From: Actinomadura sp. J1-007
GTDB lineage: Bacteria; Actinomycetota; Actinomycetes; Streptosporangiales; Streptosporangiaceae
Direction: 5' to 3'
Assembly: GCF_009793335.1 (NCBI RefSeq)
Contig: NZ_WING01000003.1
Location: forward strand, 1,054,001 to 1,118,000
DNA: 64,000 nt
Part shown: in pieces, positions 1 through 8,308 of the stretch
Layout of the letters: every line of letters starts with the position of its first letter
Position numbering within the stretch: position 1 is the first letter of the stretch
The notes under the pieces: model-generated
Database searches by the model: none
What the model was told of the DNA's origin: nothing
What the model saw: only the letters and a program-made list of their open reading frames with translations
Position numbers and translations under genes: made by a program

Positions 1-493
1 GCTCCAGCGCCCGGCCGAACGCCTCGCCCAGCTCGCCGGGCCCGGCGGCGCGCAGCACGTTCCAGCCGGACGCGCCCGCCAGGGCCCCGAGATCGACGCG
101 CGACGCGTAGGTGGGGAGCCCGGCCGTCGAGGCGTACACGCCGTTGTCGAGCAGGACCATCACCAGGTTGCGGGGGGCGAGGAAGCCGCCGGTCGGCAGC
201 ACGTTCGGGTTCATCAGCAGCGATCCGTCGCCCTCGATCGCCACCGCCTTGAGCGGGCCCGGCGCGCCGGACGACGCGGGCGCGCCGGGCGCCGCGGGCG
301 GGCGGGCGCGGTCCAGCCCGAGCGCGACGCCGGTGGCGACCGAGCCCGCGAGGCCCATCGCGTCCAGCAGGTAGAGGTGGTTGGGCCGGTCGGCGACCGC
401 GGCGAGCTCGCGGCTGGTCGCCGCGCAGGTCACCACCACCGGCAGCGCCGCGGTCGCGGCGGCGAGGATCTCCAGTGCCTCGATGCGCTTCAC
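1..493 (-). CDS. TPP-dependent decarboxylase, C-terminal (TPP-binding) subunit, partial
   Basis: The gene starts with GTG at 493 and runs off the left edge after 164 codons, so the C-terminus is missing. It has the thiamine-pyrophosphate signature: GDGS followed by NLVMVLLDNGVYAST, the usual GDG...N arrangement, with a run of small residues (DAMGLAGSVATGVALGL) before it. The length and split architecture match the ComE subunit of sulfopyruvate decarboxylase and the C-terminal half of phosphonopyruvate decarboxylase. Only two bases separate it from the alpha-subunit stop, so the two are co-translated and should form one heteromeric enzyme that decarboxylates a 2-oxo acid to an aldehyde. Sulfopyruvate or phosphonopyruvate is the family-based guess; the substrate cannot be read from the sequence. 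Confidence 0.85.
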   Translation of the reverse strand, partial: MKRIEALEILAAATAALPVVVTCAATSRELAAVADRPNHLYLLDAMGLAGSVATGVALGLDRARPPAAPGAPASSGAPGPLKAVAIEGDGSLLMNPNVLPTGGFLAPRNLVMVLLDNGVYASTAGLPTYASRVDLGALAGASGWNVLRAAGPGELGEAFGRALE

Positions 494-495
494 GG

Positions 496-1080
496 CTAGG
501 CGCCCTTTCCGTCGGTGGACCAGAAGTGCGTCAGGACGACGACCGGGCGGAACGTCATCCGGGCGTGCGCGCCCGCCTCGCCGACGACGGCCCGCCAGTC
601 GTCCGGGGAGCTGCGCCGGTCCAGCTCGAACACCCGGGTCCCGGTCCGCTCCAGCAGGCCCGGCACGTGCTGGCACAGCGTGTGGATCATGGAGTTGTAC
701 TCGCCGAGGCCGCCGCGGGTGTTCGCCACGACCAGCAGCGGCAGGTGGTACGCGGCGTTGAACGTGGTCAGCGCCGTCAGCGCGTTCCCGAAGCCGTTGT
801 CCTGCATCACCACCGCGCCGAACCGGCCGGTCAGCGGCAGCGCGCCGAGGACGCCCATGGCCTCCTCCTCGCGCGACAGCGGGAACACCCGCGCGGACGC
901 GCCGTCCGCGCCCCCGTCGGCGGCGACGAGCGCGCCGATCACCGGGGCGACGCTCGCGGACGGGACGTAGCCGACCAGATCGGCGCCCGCGTCCCAGACG
1001 CCTCGGGCGACGGCCCCCGCGTACGGCGGCGGCTCCTGTCGTTCGGCGGGCCCCGCGGCGGGCCCGGAAGGGGAGGTCAC
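496..1080 (-). CDS. TPP-dependent decarboxylase, N-terminal (PYR) subunit
   Basis: This 194-residue protein resembles the alpha subunit of sulfopyruvate decarboxylase (ComD) and related phosphonopyruvate decarboxylase N-terminal domains. Visible are the substrate-side segment VGYVPSASVAPVIGAL, the conserved glutamate region FPLSREEEAMGVLGA (the PYR glutamate that activates TPP) and VVMQDNGFGNALTALTTFN. An upstream in-frame GTG exists at 1110, but the GTG at 1080 has AAGGAG six bases before it, so I take 1080 as the start. It is followed after two bases by the TPP-binding subunit. The promoter upstream carries the motif shared with the MFS gene, so induction by the same metabolite is likely. 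Confidence 0.85.
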   Translation of the reverse strand: MTSPSGPAAGPAERQEPPPYAGAVARGVWDAGADLVGYVPSASVAPVIGALVAADGGADGASARVFPLSREEEAMGVLGALPLTGRFGAVVMQDNGFGNALTALTTFNAAYHLPLLVVANTRGGLGEYNSMIHTLCQHVPGLLERTGTRVFELDRRSSPDDWRAVVGEAGAHARMTFRPVVVLTHFWSTDGKGA

Positions 1081-1115
1081 AGGCTTCTCCTTCGCCGTCT
1101 CACAGCTCACTCAGC

Positions 1116-1164
1116 GGACTACTGAGGAGAATTAACATACAAATCATATTGAGTAGCATGCAAC
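1116..1164 (-). promoter_or_regulatory. Putative GntR operator/promoter module of the decarboxylase operon
   Basis: Read on the minus strand, GTTGCATGCTACTC (1164-1151) is followed by exactly 27 bases and then AGTAGTCC (1123-1116). The same two blocks with the same 27-base spacing occur before the MFS gene at 3544-3496. The core GTWGCATGCWAC is a near-perfect palindrome, as expected for a GntR/FadR-type dimer. The second block lies inside a weaker dyad, CTCAG-7-CTGAG at 1110-1126. Binding by the neighbouring GntR protein is inference. Confidence 0.65.
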
Positions 1165-1238
1165 TCTGCGGCAGACGTCTCCCGCGCGGCGAGGGTCGTC
1201 GAAGGCGCCCGCGCGCCGGGGAGGCGCGCGGGAACGGG

Positions 1239-1979
1239 TCAGAACCGGATGTGTTCGCCCTCGGGGGCGGCGACCTCGACCCAGCGCCGCCACTCGGCGA
1301 GCAGGCCGCGGTTGTCCTGGCTGGAGTGCGCGACGAGCAGGTCGCCCGAGCGGACGATGTGCCTGCGCATCGCGCGCTCGGCGGCGAGGCCGTCCCTGCG
1401 GCGCAGCGCCTCGATGACGTCGAGGTGGTCCTGGAGGGCGACCTCGACCGGCTGGTGCTCCGGAACGCTGTAGCGGCCGTCCAGGGAGAGGGTCTGGCGG
1501 AGCTCGGAGACGAACTTGGCGAGCCGCAGGTTGCCGCCGGCCCGCATGATCAGGTCGTGCAGGCGCTCGTCGGCGGCGAAGTACTCGGGGCCGCCGTCGG
1601 CCCGCTCCTTCATGATCTCGAACTCGGCGGCGAGGGCCGCGTCGTCCCGCGCGGTCATCACGGCGGCGGCGCCGCGGGCGGCCGGCGGCTCCAGCAGCAC
1701 CCGCAGGCTGCACAGCTCCACGATGCCGCGGCCGTCCTGCCCGAGCACCCGCGCGCCGCGGTTGCGCTCGATCCTGACCAGGCCGAGGTCGGCGAGCCTC
1801 AGCAGCGCCTCGCGCACCGGCGTGCGGGACGCCCCGAACCGTTCGCCCAGCTCGCGCGAGGAGTACAGCACGCCGCGCTGGAGCTGGCCGGACCGGATGG
1901 CGTCGCGGATGGCCGCCGCGATCTGCTCGGACCTGCTGGACGATTCGGCTGGGCTGGAAGAGTCGGCTGGCGTCGGCAA
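1239..1979 (-). CDS. GntR family regulator, FCD (FadR) subfamily
   Basis: This 246-residue regulator has the N-terminal GntR winged helix (about residues 19-85; SSRELGERFGASRTPVREALLRL is the typical recognition region) and an all-helical FCD ligand domain (about 90-230) with metal-ligand type motifs DERLHDL and LQDHLDVIEAL. It starts with TTG at 1979, preceded by AGGGAG at close spacing; no ATG or GTG fits the frame better. It lies between the MFS permease and the decarboxylase genes in the same orientation. FCD regulators are usually metabolite-released repressors, so it probably controls both neighbours through the shared palindrome. Confidence 0.9.
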   Translation of the reverse strand: MPTPADSSSPAESSSRSEQIAAAIRDAIRSGQLQRGVLYSSRELGERFGASRTPVREALLRLADLGLVRIERNRGARVLGQDGRGIVELCSLRVLLEPPAARGAAAVMTARDDAALAAEFEIMKERADGGPEYFAADERLHDLIMRAGGNLRLAKFVSELRQTLSLDGRYSVPEHQPVEVALQDHLDVIEALRRRDGLAAERAMRRHIVRSGDLLVAHSSQDNRGLLAEWRRWVEVAAPEGEHIRF

Positions 1980-2082
1980 GGAACTCCCTGGGAACCGGGC
2001 GGGGCCACCGGGAGCGCGTCCCGATGGCCCGGTCAGTGGCCCCCAGCATAGCTTTCGCCCGCGCCGCCGCGGCGTCCGGTGA

Positions 2083-3447
2083 TCAGAGCCGGGAGGCGCC
2101 GGGCGCGGTGGGCTCGGGGGCGGCCAGCGGCCGCGGCCGCCGCGACGCCAGCCACAGCCCGGCGATCACGGCCATCGCCAGCACGTTGGCGGCGATCATC
2201 ACCGTCATCGACAGGCCGTCGCCGCCGCCCGTGGCGTCCTGGATCCAGCCGACCGCGAACGGGCTGACGAAGCCCGCGAGGTTGCCCAGCGAGTTGATCA
2301 GCGCCAGGCCGCTGGTCGCCCCGGCGCCGGCGAGGAACGCCGTCGGCAGCGACCAGAACAGCGGTTTGGCGGTCTGCGCGGCCATCGTCGCCACGCAGAC
2401 CGCGACCAGCGCCACCACCGGCGTCCCGAGGCTCACCGCGGTCAGCGTGAACGCGGCCACCGAGATCCCGAGCGCGACCTGGACCGGGACCGAGGAGCGC
2501 TCGTCGCGCACCAGCCGCCCGGTGGCGAACATGCAGACGGCCGCGAGCAGGAACGGCAGCGCCGACAGCCAGCCGACCTCGACGCCGCTCAGGCCCTCGC
2601 CGACGTCGTCGATCACCGACGGCATCCAGTAGGCGAGCGGGTACGCGCCGGACAGCACCAGGAAGTAGGCGGCGCACAGCCCGATCACCCGGCGGTCGCG
2701 GAACACCTCGCGGTGCCGGGCGGGCGAGGCGGACGCGGCGCGCTCGCGTTCCTCCTCCTCCAGCGTCCGGGCCAGCCACGCGCGCTGCTCGGCCGTCAGC
2801 CAGCGCGCGTCGGCGGGCCGGTCCGACACGACCAGGAAGAACACCACGCCGAGCAGCACCGCCGGAACGCCGCCCAGCAGGAAGATCCAGCGCCAGCCGT
2901 CCAGGCCGAGCGCGCCGTCCAGCGTGGACAGGATCCACCCGTTCAGCGGGCCCCCGACGACGGACGCCAGCGGGATCGCGACCATCACCGTGGCGACGGC
3001 CTTCGGCCGGTACGCGTTCGGGTACCAGCGGGTCAGGTACAGCAGGATGCCGGGGAAGAACCCCGCCTCGGCGATGCCGAGCAGGAACCGCAGGCCGTAG
3101 ACCGTCTCGATGTTGCCCGCGAAGGCGAGCGAGCCCGCGATGACCCCCCAGGTCACCATGATCCGCGTCAGCCAGATCCTGGCGCCGAACCGGGCCATGG
3201 CGATGTTGCTCGGCACCTCGGCCAGCACGTAGCCGAGGAAGAAGATGCCGGCGGCGAACCCGTACTCGGCGCCGCTCATGCCGAACGTGTCCTCCATCCC
3301 GAACTTGGCGAAGCCGATGTTGATGCGGTCGATGTAGCTGACGATGTAGCCGAGCATGAGGACCGGGACGATCCGCAAAGTGATCCTTCGCATCGTCCGC
3401 GCCTGGAGCGTGCCGCTCTCCGGCCCGCCTCGCCGTCTCCCCACCAT
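2083..3447 (-). CDS. MFS transporter, anion:cation symporter type
   Basis: This is a 454-residue, twelve-helix major facilitator protein. The N-terminus (RIVPVLMLGYIVSYIDRINIGFAK) and the loop LGIAEAGFFPGILLYLTRWYP are hallmarks of the ACS family (tartrate, phthalate, galactonate and other organic-anion permeases). The ATG at 3447 has GGGAGG just upstream. It is the first gene of the left-hand block and has its own promoter carrying the same motif pair as the decarboxylase operon. Uptake of the carboxylate or sulfonate that feeds the decarboxylase is the natural inference. Confidence 0.88.
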   Translation of the reverse strand: MVGRRRGGPESGTLQARTMRRITLRIVPVLMLGYIVSYIDRINIGFAKFGMEDTFGMSGAEYGFAAGIFFLGYVLAEVPSNIAMARFGARIWLTRIMVTWGVIAGSLAFAGNIETVYGLRFLLGIAEAGFFPGILLYLTRWYPNAYRPKAVATVMVAIPLASVVGGPLNGWILSTLDGALGLDGWRWIFLLGGVPAVLLGVVFFLVVSDRPADARWLTAEQRAWLARTLEEEERERAASASPARHREVFRDRRVIGLCAAYFLVLSGAYPLAYWMPSVIDDVGEGLSGVEVGWLSALPFLLAAVCMFATGRLVRDERSSVPVQVALGISVAAFTLTAVSLGTPVVALVAVCVATMAAQTAKPLFWSLPTAFLAGAGATSGLALINSLGNLAGFVSPFAVGWIQDATGGGDGLSMTVMIAANVLAMAVIAGLWLASRRPRPLAAPEPTAPGASRL

Positions 3448-3495
3448 CTGTCCTCCCGCCGAGGGTATGCGGGCCGCCCAGAGCCCGACCTGATG

Positions 3496-3544
3496 GACTA
3501 CTCATCATTGGTGAGATGCAGATGAGTGGGAGTAGCATGCAACA
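3496..3544 (-). promoter_or_regulatory. Putative GntR operator/promoter module of the MFS gene
   Basis: On the minus strand GTTGCATGCTACTC (3544-3531), 27 bases, then AGTAGTCC (3503-3496), identical in sequence and spacing to the module at 1164-1116. The second block sits inside a dyad TGATG-7-CATCA at 3492-3508. The module lies about 50-95 bases upstream of the MFS start. Confidence 0.65.
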
Positions 3545-3653
3545 CTAGAAATGTAGGTGGCAACCCCTCGCCATATGCGGATCTTCCGAAAGGCGGCGCT
3601 GGATTGATGGGGCGCGGATACTCTCGTGCGGTCTGGGGCATTGGGGGGGATCT

Positions 3654-5273
3654 GTGAAGAGGATCGTTGTCGTGGCCGTGGCCGCCGTGACCGGGCTCGC
3701 CACCACCGGACCGGGCGCCACGAGCGCGCGGGCCGCGGACCCGTCCGCGGCACCGGCGGGAGGCTTCGATCCCGCCGCGGTGACGTGGCACGGCTGTCCC
3801 GCCGACTTCGTCGAGCAGGTGCACGACCGGTACGACGCGACCTACCCGGTCTCCAAGATCGTGCAGTGCGCCGAGCTGGCGGTGCCGCTGGACTACGCCG
3901 AGCCGGACGGCACGAAGATCACTTTGCGGCTCACCCGGACGCCGCACACCGGCGGGGGCGAGGCCAAGGGCGATCTGGTGGTCAACCCGGGAGGCCCCGG
4001 CGAGAGCGGCGCTCACTTCGGGCCGGCCCTCTTCGCGCAGAACTCCGCCGCGATGCGCGACGCCTACAACGTGATCGGATTCGACCCGCGCGGCGTCGGG
4101 ATGAGCGTCCCGGCGGTCACCTGCGACCGCGGGTACGCCGACGCCCCGCGTCCCGACTACGGCACCGGCGACCGCGCGTCGGTCGCGACGTGGTCGAAGC
4201 GGGCGAGGGAGTACTCCGCGAAGTGCGCCGAGAACGATGAGATCGGGCTGCTGGACCACATGAAGACGATCGACTCGGTCAGGGACCTGGAGTCGATCCG
4301 GCGGGCGCTCGGCAACGACGAGCTCGACTACTACGGCGGCTCGTACGGCACCTACCTCGGCTCGGCGTACGCCACCACGTTCCCGAAGAACGTCGGCAAG
4401 ATGGCGCTGGACGGCAACGTCGGCCCGTCCGACGTCTGGTACGACCTCAACCTCAGCGAGGACGTCCGGTACGACGAGAACTTCGAGTACTACCTCGGCT
4501 GGATCGCCAGGCACGATTCGGTGTACCGCCTCGGCAAGAGGCAGCGCGAGGTGCGCGACTTCTTCTACGGCCTGCGCGCGAAGCTGAAGACCGACCCGGT
4601 CCGCCACACCGACCCGAACGGCGGGCAGGAGGTCGCCGTGGGGCCGGACGAGCTGACCGACGCGATCCTCAACGCGGTCATCCGGCGCAGCCAGTCCGTC
4701 TGGCACCGCTACGCGGCCGGGCTGTCGGCCTACAGGGCGGGCGACGAGGCGACGTTCGCGCGGACCTTCGGCGCGCAGACCGCCGGCGGCGCCGACGACA
4801 ACGGCAACGCCGTCTACCTCGCGGTCGTGTGCACCGACGTGCGGTGGCCGCTGAACTGGGCCAAGTGGCAGCGTGACAAGGACCGGATCCACCGCGAGCA
4901 CCCGTTCGACACCTGGGGCAACGCGTGGTTCAACGCGCCCTGCCTGTCCTGGCCCGCCAAGCCCGGAAAGCCGATCGACATCGGCCGCACCCCGGACCTG
5001 CCCGACGACATCCTCATGTTCCAGGCGACCGAGGACGCGGCCGCTCCCTACGAGGGCGCGCTGGAGATGCAGCGGAGGCTCAGGGGCTCGCGGCTGGTCG
5101 TCCAGGACGGTGACCGCACGCACTGCATCGTGCACCGCGGCTCGAAGGAGGTGGACGCCTACTTCGACGCCTACTTCCTGCGCGGCGAACGGCCGGACGC
5201 GCGGACGGTGCACGTCCCGCAACTCGGCGACCCGACCCCGCCGGCGCGGGCGGGCAGCCGGTCGCCCGGCTGA
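3654..5273 (+). CDS. Secreted S33-type peptidase (TAP-like alpha/beta hydrolase)
   Basis: This 539-residue protein has a Sec signal peptide (MKRIVVVAVAAVTGLATTGP to about ARA-AD). The mature part has the S33 oxyanion motif NPGGPGESG, the nucleophile elbow YYGGSYGTYLG with Ser230, and a C-terminal TAP-like domain with a late Asp region (ATEDAAAP) and His490 (DGDRTHCIVH). This architecture is that of the Streptomyces tripeptidyl aminopeptidase family, which removes N-terminal peptides outside the cell. The GTG at 3654 follows a G-rich Shine-Dalgarno. It is a single gene ending at a strong hairpin shared with the convergent gene. Confidence 0.87.
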   Translation: MKRIVVVAVAAVTGLATTGPGATSARAADPSAAPAGGFDPAAVTWHGCPADFVEQVHDRYDATYPVSKIVQCAELAVPLDYAEPDGTKITLRLTRTPHTGGGEAKGDLVVNPGGPGESGAHFGPALFAQNSAAMRDAYNVIGFDPRGVGMSVPAVTCDRGYADAPRPDYGTGDRASVATWSKRAREYSAKCAENDEIGLLDHMKTIDSVRDLESIRRALGNDELDYYGGSYGTYLGSAYATTFPKNVGKMALDGNVGPSDVWYDLNLSEDVRYDENFEYYLGWIARHDSVYRLGKRQREVRDFFYGLRAKLKTDPVRHTDPNGGQEVAVGPDELTDAILNAVIRRSQSVWHRYAAGLSAYRAGDEATFARTFGAQTAGGADDNGNAVYLAVVCTDVRWPLNWAKWQRDKDRIHREHPFDTWGNAWFNAPCLSWPAKPGKPIDIGRTPDLPDDILMFQATEDAAAPYEGALEMQRRLRGSRLVVQDGDRTHCIVHRGSKEVDAYFDAYFLRGERPDARTVHVPQLGDPTPPARAGSRSPG

Positions 5274-5287
5274 ACGAGACGCGCCAG

Positions 5288-5317
5288 GGCGCGGGGCGCC
5301 GCACGGCACCCCGCGCC
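5288..5317. terminator. Bidirectional hairpin between convergent genes
   Basis: GGCGCGGGG (5288-5296) and CCCCGCGCC (5309-5317) form a perfect nine-pair stem with a 12-base loop between the 3-prime ends of two convergent genes. There is no U tract, as is common in actinomycetes. Confidence 0.6.
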
Positions 5318-5335
5318 GGCACGCCGGGGGCGTGG

Positions 5336-6363
5336 TCAGCCGTCGAGGAAGCGGAGCAGTTCCGCAGTGACGAACTTGGGGTTCTCCTCGACGAGCCAGT
5401 GCCCCGCCTTGGGCACGTCCACCGCGCGCACGATGTTGGCCATGCGGGGGGACGCGGTGGCCTGGACGGGCTTGAGCTGCCCCTGGGCGGTCATCAGCAG
5501 GGTCGGGACGCGCACCCGCGCCGCCGCCGTGGTGTCGCGGACGTCCTTGTCGAGGGAGCGGTAGAGCTCGAAGCCGCCCGACAGGACCTCGGGCCGGCGG
5601 TAGGTCCGCGCGTACTCGTCGATCTCGGCGTCGGTGAACGGGGACCGCTCGGAGGTGCCGCCGAACGCCGTCCCGCCGAACGAGACCTGCGGGTAGAACA
5701 GCGCCAGGTACTCGCGGACGTCGTCGCCGACCACCGCCTCGGGGACCCGGCGCTGGGAGTGGAAGGCGATGTGCCAGCTCAGCGAGCGGTAGGCGGCCGC
5801 GTCGATCTTCGGTCCGGGCAGCGGCAGGTCGAGGTAGCCGAGGCGCGCGGTCTCGGCGGGGAACTGGGCGGCGTACTGGAACGCCACCGCCGCGCCGAGG
5901 TCGTGCCCGATGACGCGGGCGTCGCGCCTGCCGAGCCGTCCGGCGATCAGGGAGTGCACGTACCGCGCGAGGGTGGCCTTGTCGTAGCCGGCCGGGGAGC
6001 CCTTGCTGTCCCCCAGTCCGGGCAGGTCCACGGCGTAGACGGTGTGGTGCTCGGCGAGCGCCGGCATGACCGGCCACCAGCCGTACCAGGTCTGCGGCCA
6101 GCCGTGCAGCAGCACCACCGGCGGCCCGCTCCCGCCGGTCACGTAGTGCATGCGGACGCCGTCGACGTCGGCGAACTCGTGCTTGAAGGCGCTCTTGAAC
6201 TTCGGGTCGTCCCGTGTGGCGGCGGCGTAGGAGGGGGTGTCGTCGGCGGCCGAGGTGGAGCAGGCCGCGGCGAGGAACGCGAGCAGGAGGGCGAGCGCGA
6301 GGGCCGCCGCGGCGCGCGCGGATCGGAGGGGCGGCGCCGGGGCGGCCGCGTTGCGGGGGTCAT
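5336..6363 (-). CDS. Epoxide-hydrolase-like alpha/beta hydrolase, exported or lipid-anchored (one-base frameshift at the start)
   Basis: The hydrolase core has LLHGWPQTWYGW, the nucleophile motif VIGHDLGAAVAF (Asp nucleophile, epoxide hydrolase/haloalkane dehalogenase type) and the late histidine in KAGHWLVEENPKF. The frame stays open upstream of the internal ATG at 6151 and encodes a hydrophobic leader ending LAFLAAACS, a lipobox-like site, then SAADD. No start codon exists in that frame, but ATG at 6363 comes into frame if one C is restored to the five-C run at 6355-6359, giving a 342-residue protein. It follows the DinB gene by 28 bases, probably in one operon. If the indel is real, only the cytoplasmic form from 6151 would be made. 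Confidence 0.8.
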
Positions 6364-6391
6364 GTGTTCCCGTTCTGGTGAGGGTGGTGGG

Positions 6392-6889
6392 TCAGCGCCC
6401 GGTCGCGCCGTCGATCAGTTCGCGGAGGATGTCGGCGTGCCCGGCGTGCCGGCCGGTCTCCTCGATCATGTGGGTGAGGGCCCAGCGGACGCTGGGCGCG
6501 GGCTTTCCCGGCCGCGGCCGGGGCAGGGGCGCGCCGGGGTCGGCGCACCCGTCGAGGACTTCGTTCGCGCGCGCGACCGCGTCCCGGTAGCGGGCGACGA
6601 CCTCGGCCGCGCCGTCCTCCGGCGCGGCCTGGAACGTCGCCTGCCAGTCGGTGACCGTGTCGCCGAGGAACGTCGCGCGCTCCACGTGGGTCAGGTGGTT
6701 GACCAGGCCGAGCAGGTTCGTGCCGGACGGCACGCCGGCCGTCCGGACCTGCGGTTCGGGGGCGCCGTCGACCTTCGCGGCGATCGAGTCCCGCAGGTAG
6801 TCGAGGAACCCGCGCAGGGTGTCGAGCTCGCTGCCGCCGGTCCGGGGCGGCGGGGTGTCGCGGCGCTTGCGGCGTGATGCGGTGGGCAT
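6392..6889 (-). CDS. DinB/DUF664 family protein
   Basis: This 165-residue protein matches the DinB-like four-helix family (DUF664). It has the metal-type histidine motifs LLGLVNHLTHVERATF and WALTHMIEETGRHAGHADILRE, which correspond to the three conserved histidines. Family members include thiol-dependent S-transferases (mycothiol in actinomycetes), but the substrate is unknown here. It sits between a methyltransferase 36 bases upstream and the lipoprotein-like hydrolase 28 bases downstream, apparently one operon read leftwards from the regulated promoter near 7600. Confidence 0.85.
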   Translation of the reverse strand: MPTASRRKRRDTPPPRTGGSELDTLRGFLDYLRDSIAAKVDGAPEPQVRTAGVPSGTNLLGLVNHLTHVERATFLGDTVTDWQATFQAAPEDGAAEVVARYRDAVARANEVLDGCADPGAPLPRPRPGKPAPSVRWALTHMIEETGRHAGHADILRELIDGATGR

Positions 6890-6925
6890 GGCGGTCTCCT
6901 TCGCGTGCGCGGCTCTGCGGCCGGG

Positions 6926-7552
6926 TCAGGCGGTACGGCGGATGATCAGGACGTGGTCGGTGACCTCGGCGGTGCGCCCGCCCGGCCCGGTCGCGGTCCG
7001 GCGGGGCGCGTCGGCCCGTTCGACCGTCCACGCCGCCGGGTCCAGGCCGAGGCCCGCGGCGACCTCCCGCGGGGACGGGTAGCGGGCGTCGGGGTCCTGG
7101 TTCCACGACCACGGCGCGGTCGAGCCGTGGTCCACGACCAGCAGCCGCCCGCCCGGCCGCAGCGCGTGCGCGGCCGTGCGCAGGACGGCCGCCCGGTCCA
7201 GGTCGAACGGTGTGTGCAGGTAGTGGGCGGAGACCAGGTCGAACCCGCCTTCCGGGAACGAGTCGTGCAGGTCGTGCCGTTCGGCGGCGACCCGGTCGTT
7301 CAGGCCGTGGGAGTGGGCGAGGGCGGCGAGCCGTTCGACCGCCACGGCCGAGACGTCGACGGCGGTGACGCGCCACCCGCGGCGGGCGAGCCACAGCGTG
7401 TCGCCGCCGCCCCCGCATCCGAGGTCGAGCGCGTCGCCGGGCGGCAGGTCCGCGACCGCCTCGACGAGACGGACGTTCGGCTTCGGCGCGGTGGCCGCCG
7501 GGCGGGCCGCGTAGATGCCGTCCCAGAACCTGGTCGTTTCGGTGGTGCTCAT
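6926..7552 (-). CDS. Class I SAM-dependent methyltransferase
   Basis: This 208-residue Rossmann methyltransferase has motif I ALDLGCGGGGDTLWLARRG, motif II VTAVDVSAVAV and HYLHTPFDLD...ALRPGGRLLVVDHGS. The start is the ATG at 7552, which has AGGAGGAG six bases upstream; an in-frame codon at 7609 would overlap the divergent promoter. It resembles small-molecule (tellurite or thiopurine-like) methyltransferases, but the acceptor is not evident. It is the first gene of an operon with the DinB protein and the hydrolase, divergent from an XRE-cupin regulator 79 bases away. Confidence 0.87.
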   Translation of the reverse strand: MSTTETTRFWDGIYAARPAATAPKPNVRLVEAVADLPPGDALDLGCGGGGDTLWLARRGWRVTAVDVSAVAVERLAALAHSHGLNDRVAAERHDLHDSFPEGGFDLVSAHYLHTPFDLDRAAVLRTAAHALRPGGRLLVVDHGSTAPWSWNQDPDARYPSPREVAAGLGLDPAAWTVERADAPRRTATGPGGRTAEVTDHVLIIRRTA

Positions 7553-7582
7553 CGCGTCTCCTCCTGTCGGGACGTCCTCAGT

Positions 7583-7631
7583 CTTGCCAGGGCCGCCCCG
7601 ATATGGCACGCAAACTTGCGGTTATGGCAAG
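7583..7631. promoter_or_regulatory. Dyad-rich divergent promoter of the XRE-cupin and methyltransferase genes
   Basis: Two nested inverted repeats lie between the divergent starts. CGCAA-AC-TTGCG spans 7609-7620, and the outer pair CTTGCCA (7583-7589) and TGGCAAG (7625-7631) flanks it. The outer right arm touches the ATG at 7632, so a bound regulator would block its own translation start and the opposite promoter. Autoregulation by the XRE-cupin protein is inferred. Confidence 0.55.
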
Positions 7632-8243
7632 ATGGCCCGCGTGGACGGCGAAACGGAAGACGTGCTGGACGCGGTGGGTCCCCGGCTGCGCGCGCTGCGC
7701 CGCGAGCGGGGGCTGACCCTCGCCGACCTCGCGGACACGACCGGGGTCTCGGAGAGCACGCTGTCCCGGCTGGAGAGCGGGCAGCGCCGGGCGACCCTGG
7801 AGCTGCTGCTGCCGCTCTCGCGCACCTACGACGTCCCGCTGGACGACCTCGTCGGCGCCCCGCGCACGGGCGACCCGCGGATCCACCTGAAGCCGCTCCG
7901 GCGGTTCGGGATGGTCTTCATCCCGCTGTCGCGGCGGCCCGGCGGCACCCAGGCGTTCAAGATGATCATTCCGGCCCGGCCCGAGCCCCTCCAGCCGACC
8001 CCGCAGACCCACGAGGGCTTCGAGTGGCTGTACGTGCTCAACGGCCGGCTGCGGCTGGTGCTCGGCGACCGCGACCTCACCCTGCCGCCCGGCGACGCCG
8101 CCGAGTTCGACACGTCCCTGCCGCACTGGCTGGGCAGCGCGGACGGCGGCGCGGTCGAGCTGCTCATCCTGTTCGGCCTGCAAGGAGTGCGCGCACACGT
8201 GCGCGCCGGCTCGCAGCGGTCGTCCCACGGAATCCCCGGGTGA
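7632..8243 (+). CDS. XRE family regulator with C-terminal cupin domain
   Basis: This 203-residue protein has an N-terminal XRE helix-turn-helix (residues about 14-68; LTLADLADTTGVSESTLSRLESGQR) and a C-terminal cupin_2 barrel (about 115-180; PQTHEGFEWLYVLNGRLRLVLG and LPPGDAAEFDTSLPHWLGS). This layout is common in regulators of small-molecule detoxification and polyamine genes. The ATG at 7632 lacks a clear Shine-Dalgarno and sits at the edge of the inverted repeat, so the mRNA may be nearly leaderless. It is divergent from the methyltransferase/DinB/hydrolase operon and is its likely regulator. Confidence 0.9.
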   Translation: MARVDGETEDVLDAVGPRLRALRRERGLTLADLADTTGVSESTLSRLESGQRRATLELLLPLSRTYDVPLDDLVGAPRTGDPRIHLKPLRRFGMVFIPLSRRPGGTQAFKMIIPARPEPLQPTPQTHEGFEWLYVLNGRLRLVLGDRDLTLPPGDAAEFDTSLPHWLGSADGGAVELLILFGLQGVRAHVRAGSQRSSHGIPG

Positions 8244-8308
8244 GCCCGGCGAGTACGGCGAGCCCGGCGAGCACGGCGGGCCGTCCGCCGTCCGGTCAGC
8301 GGCGGTCC

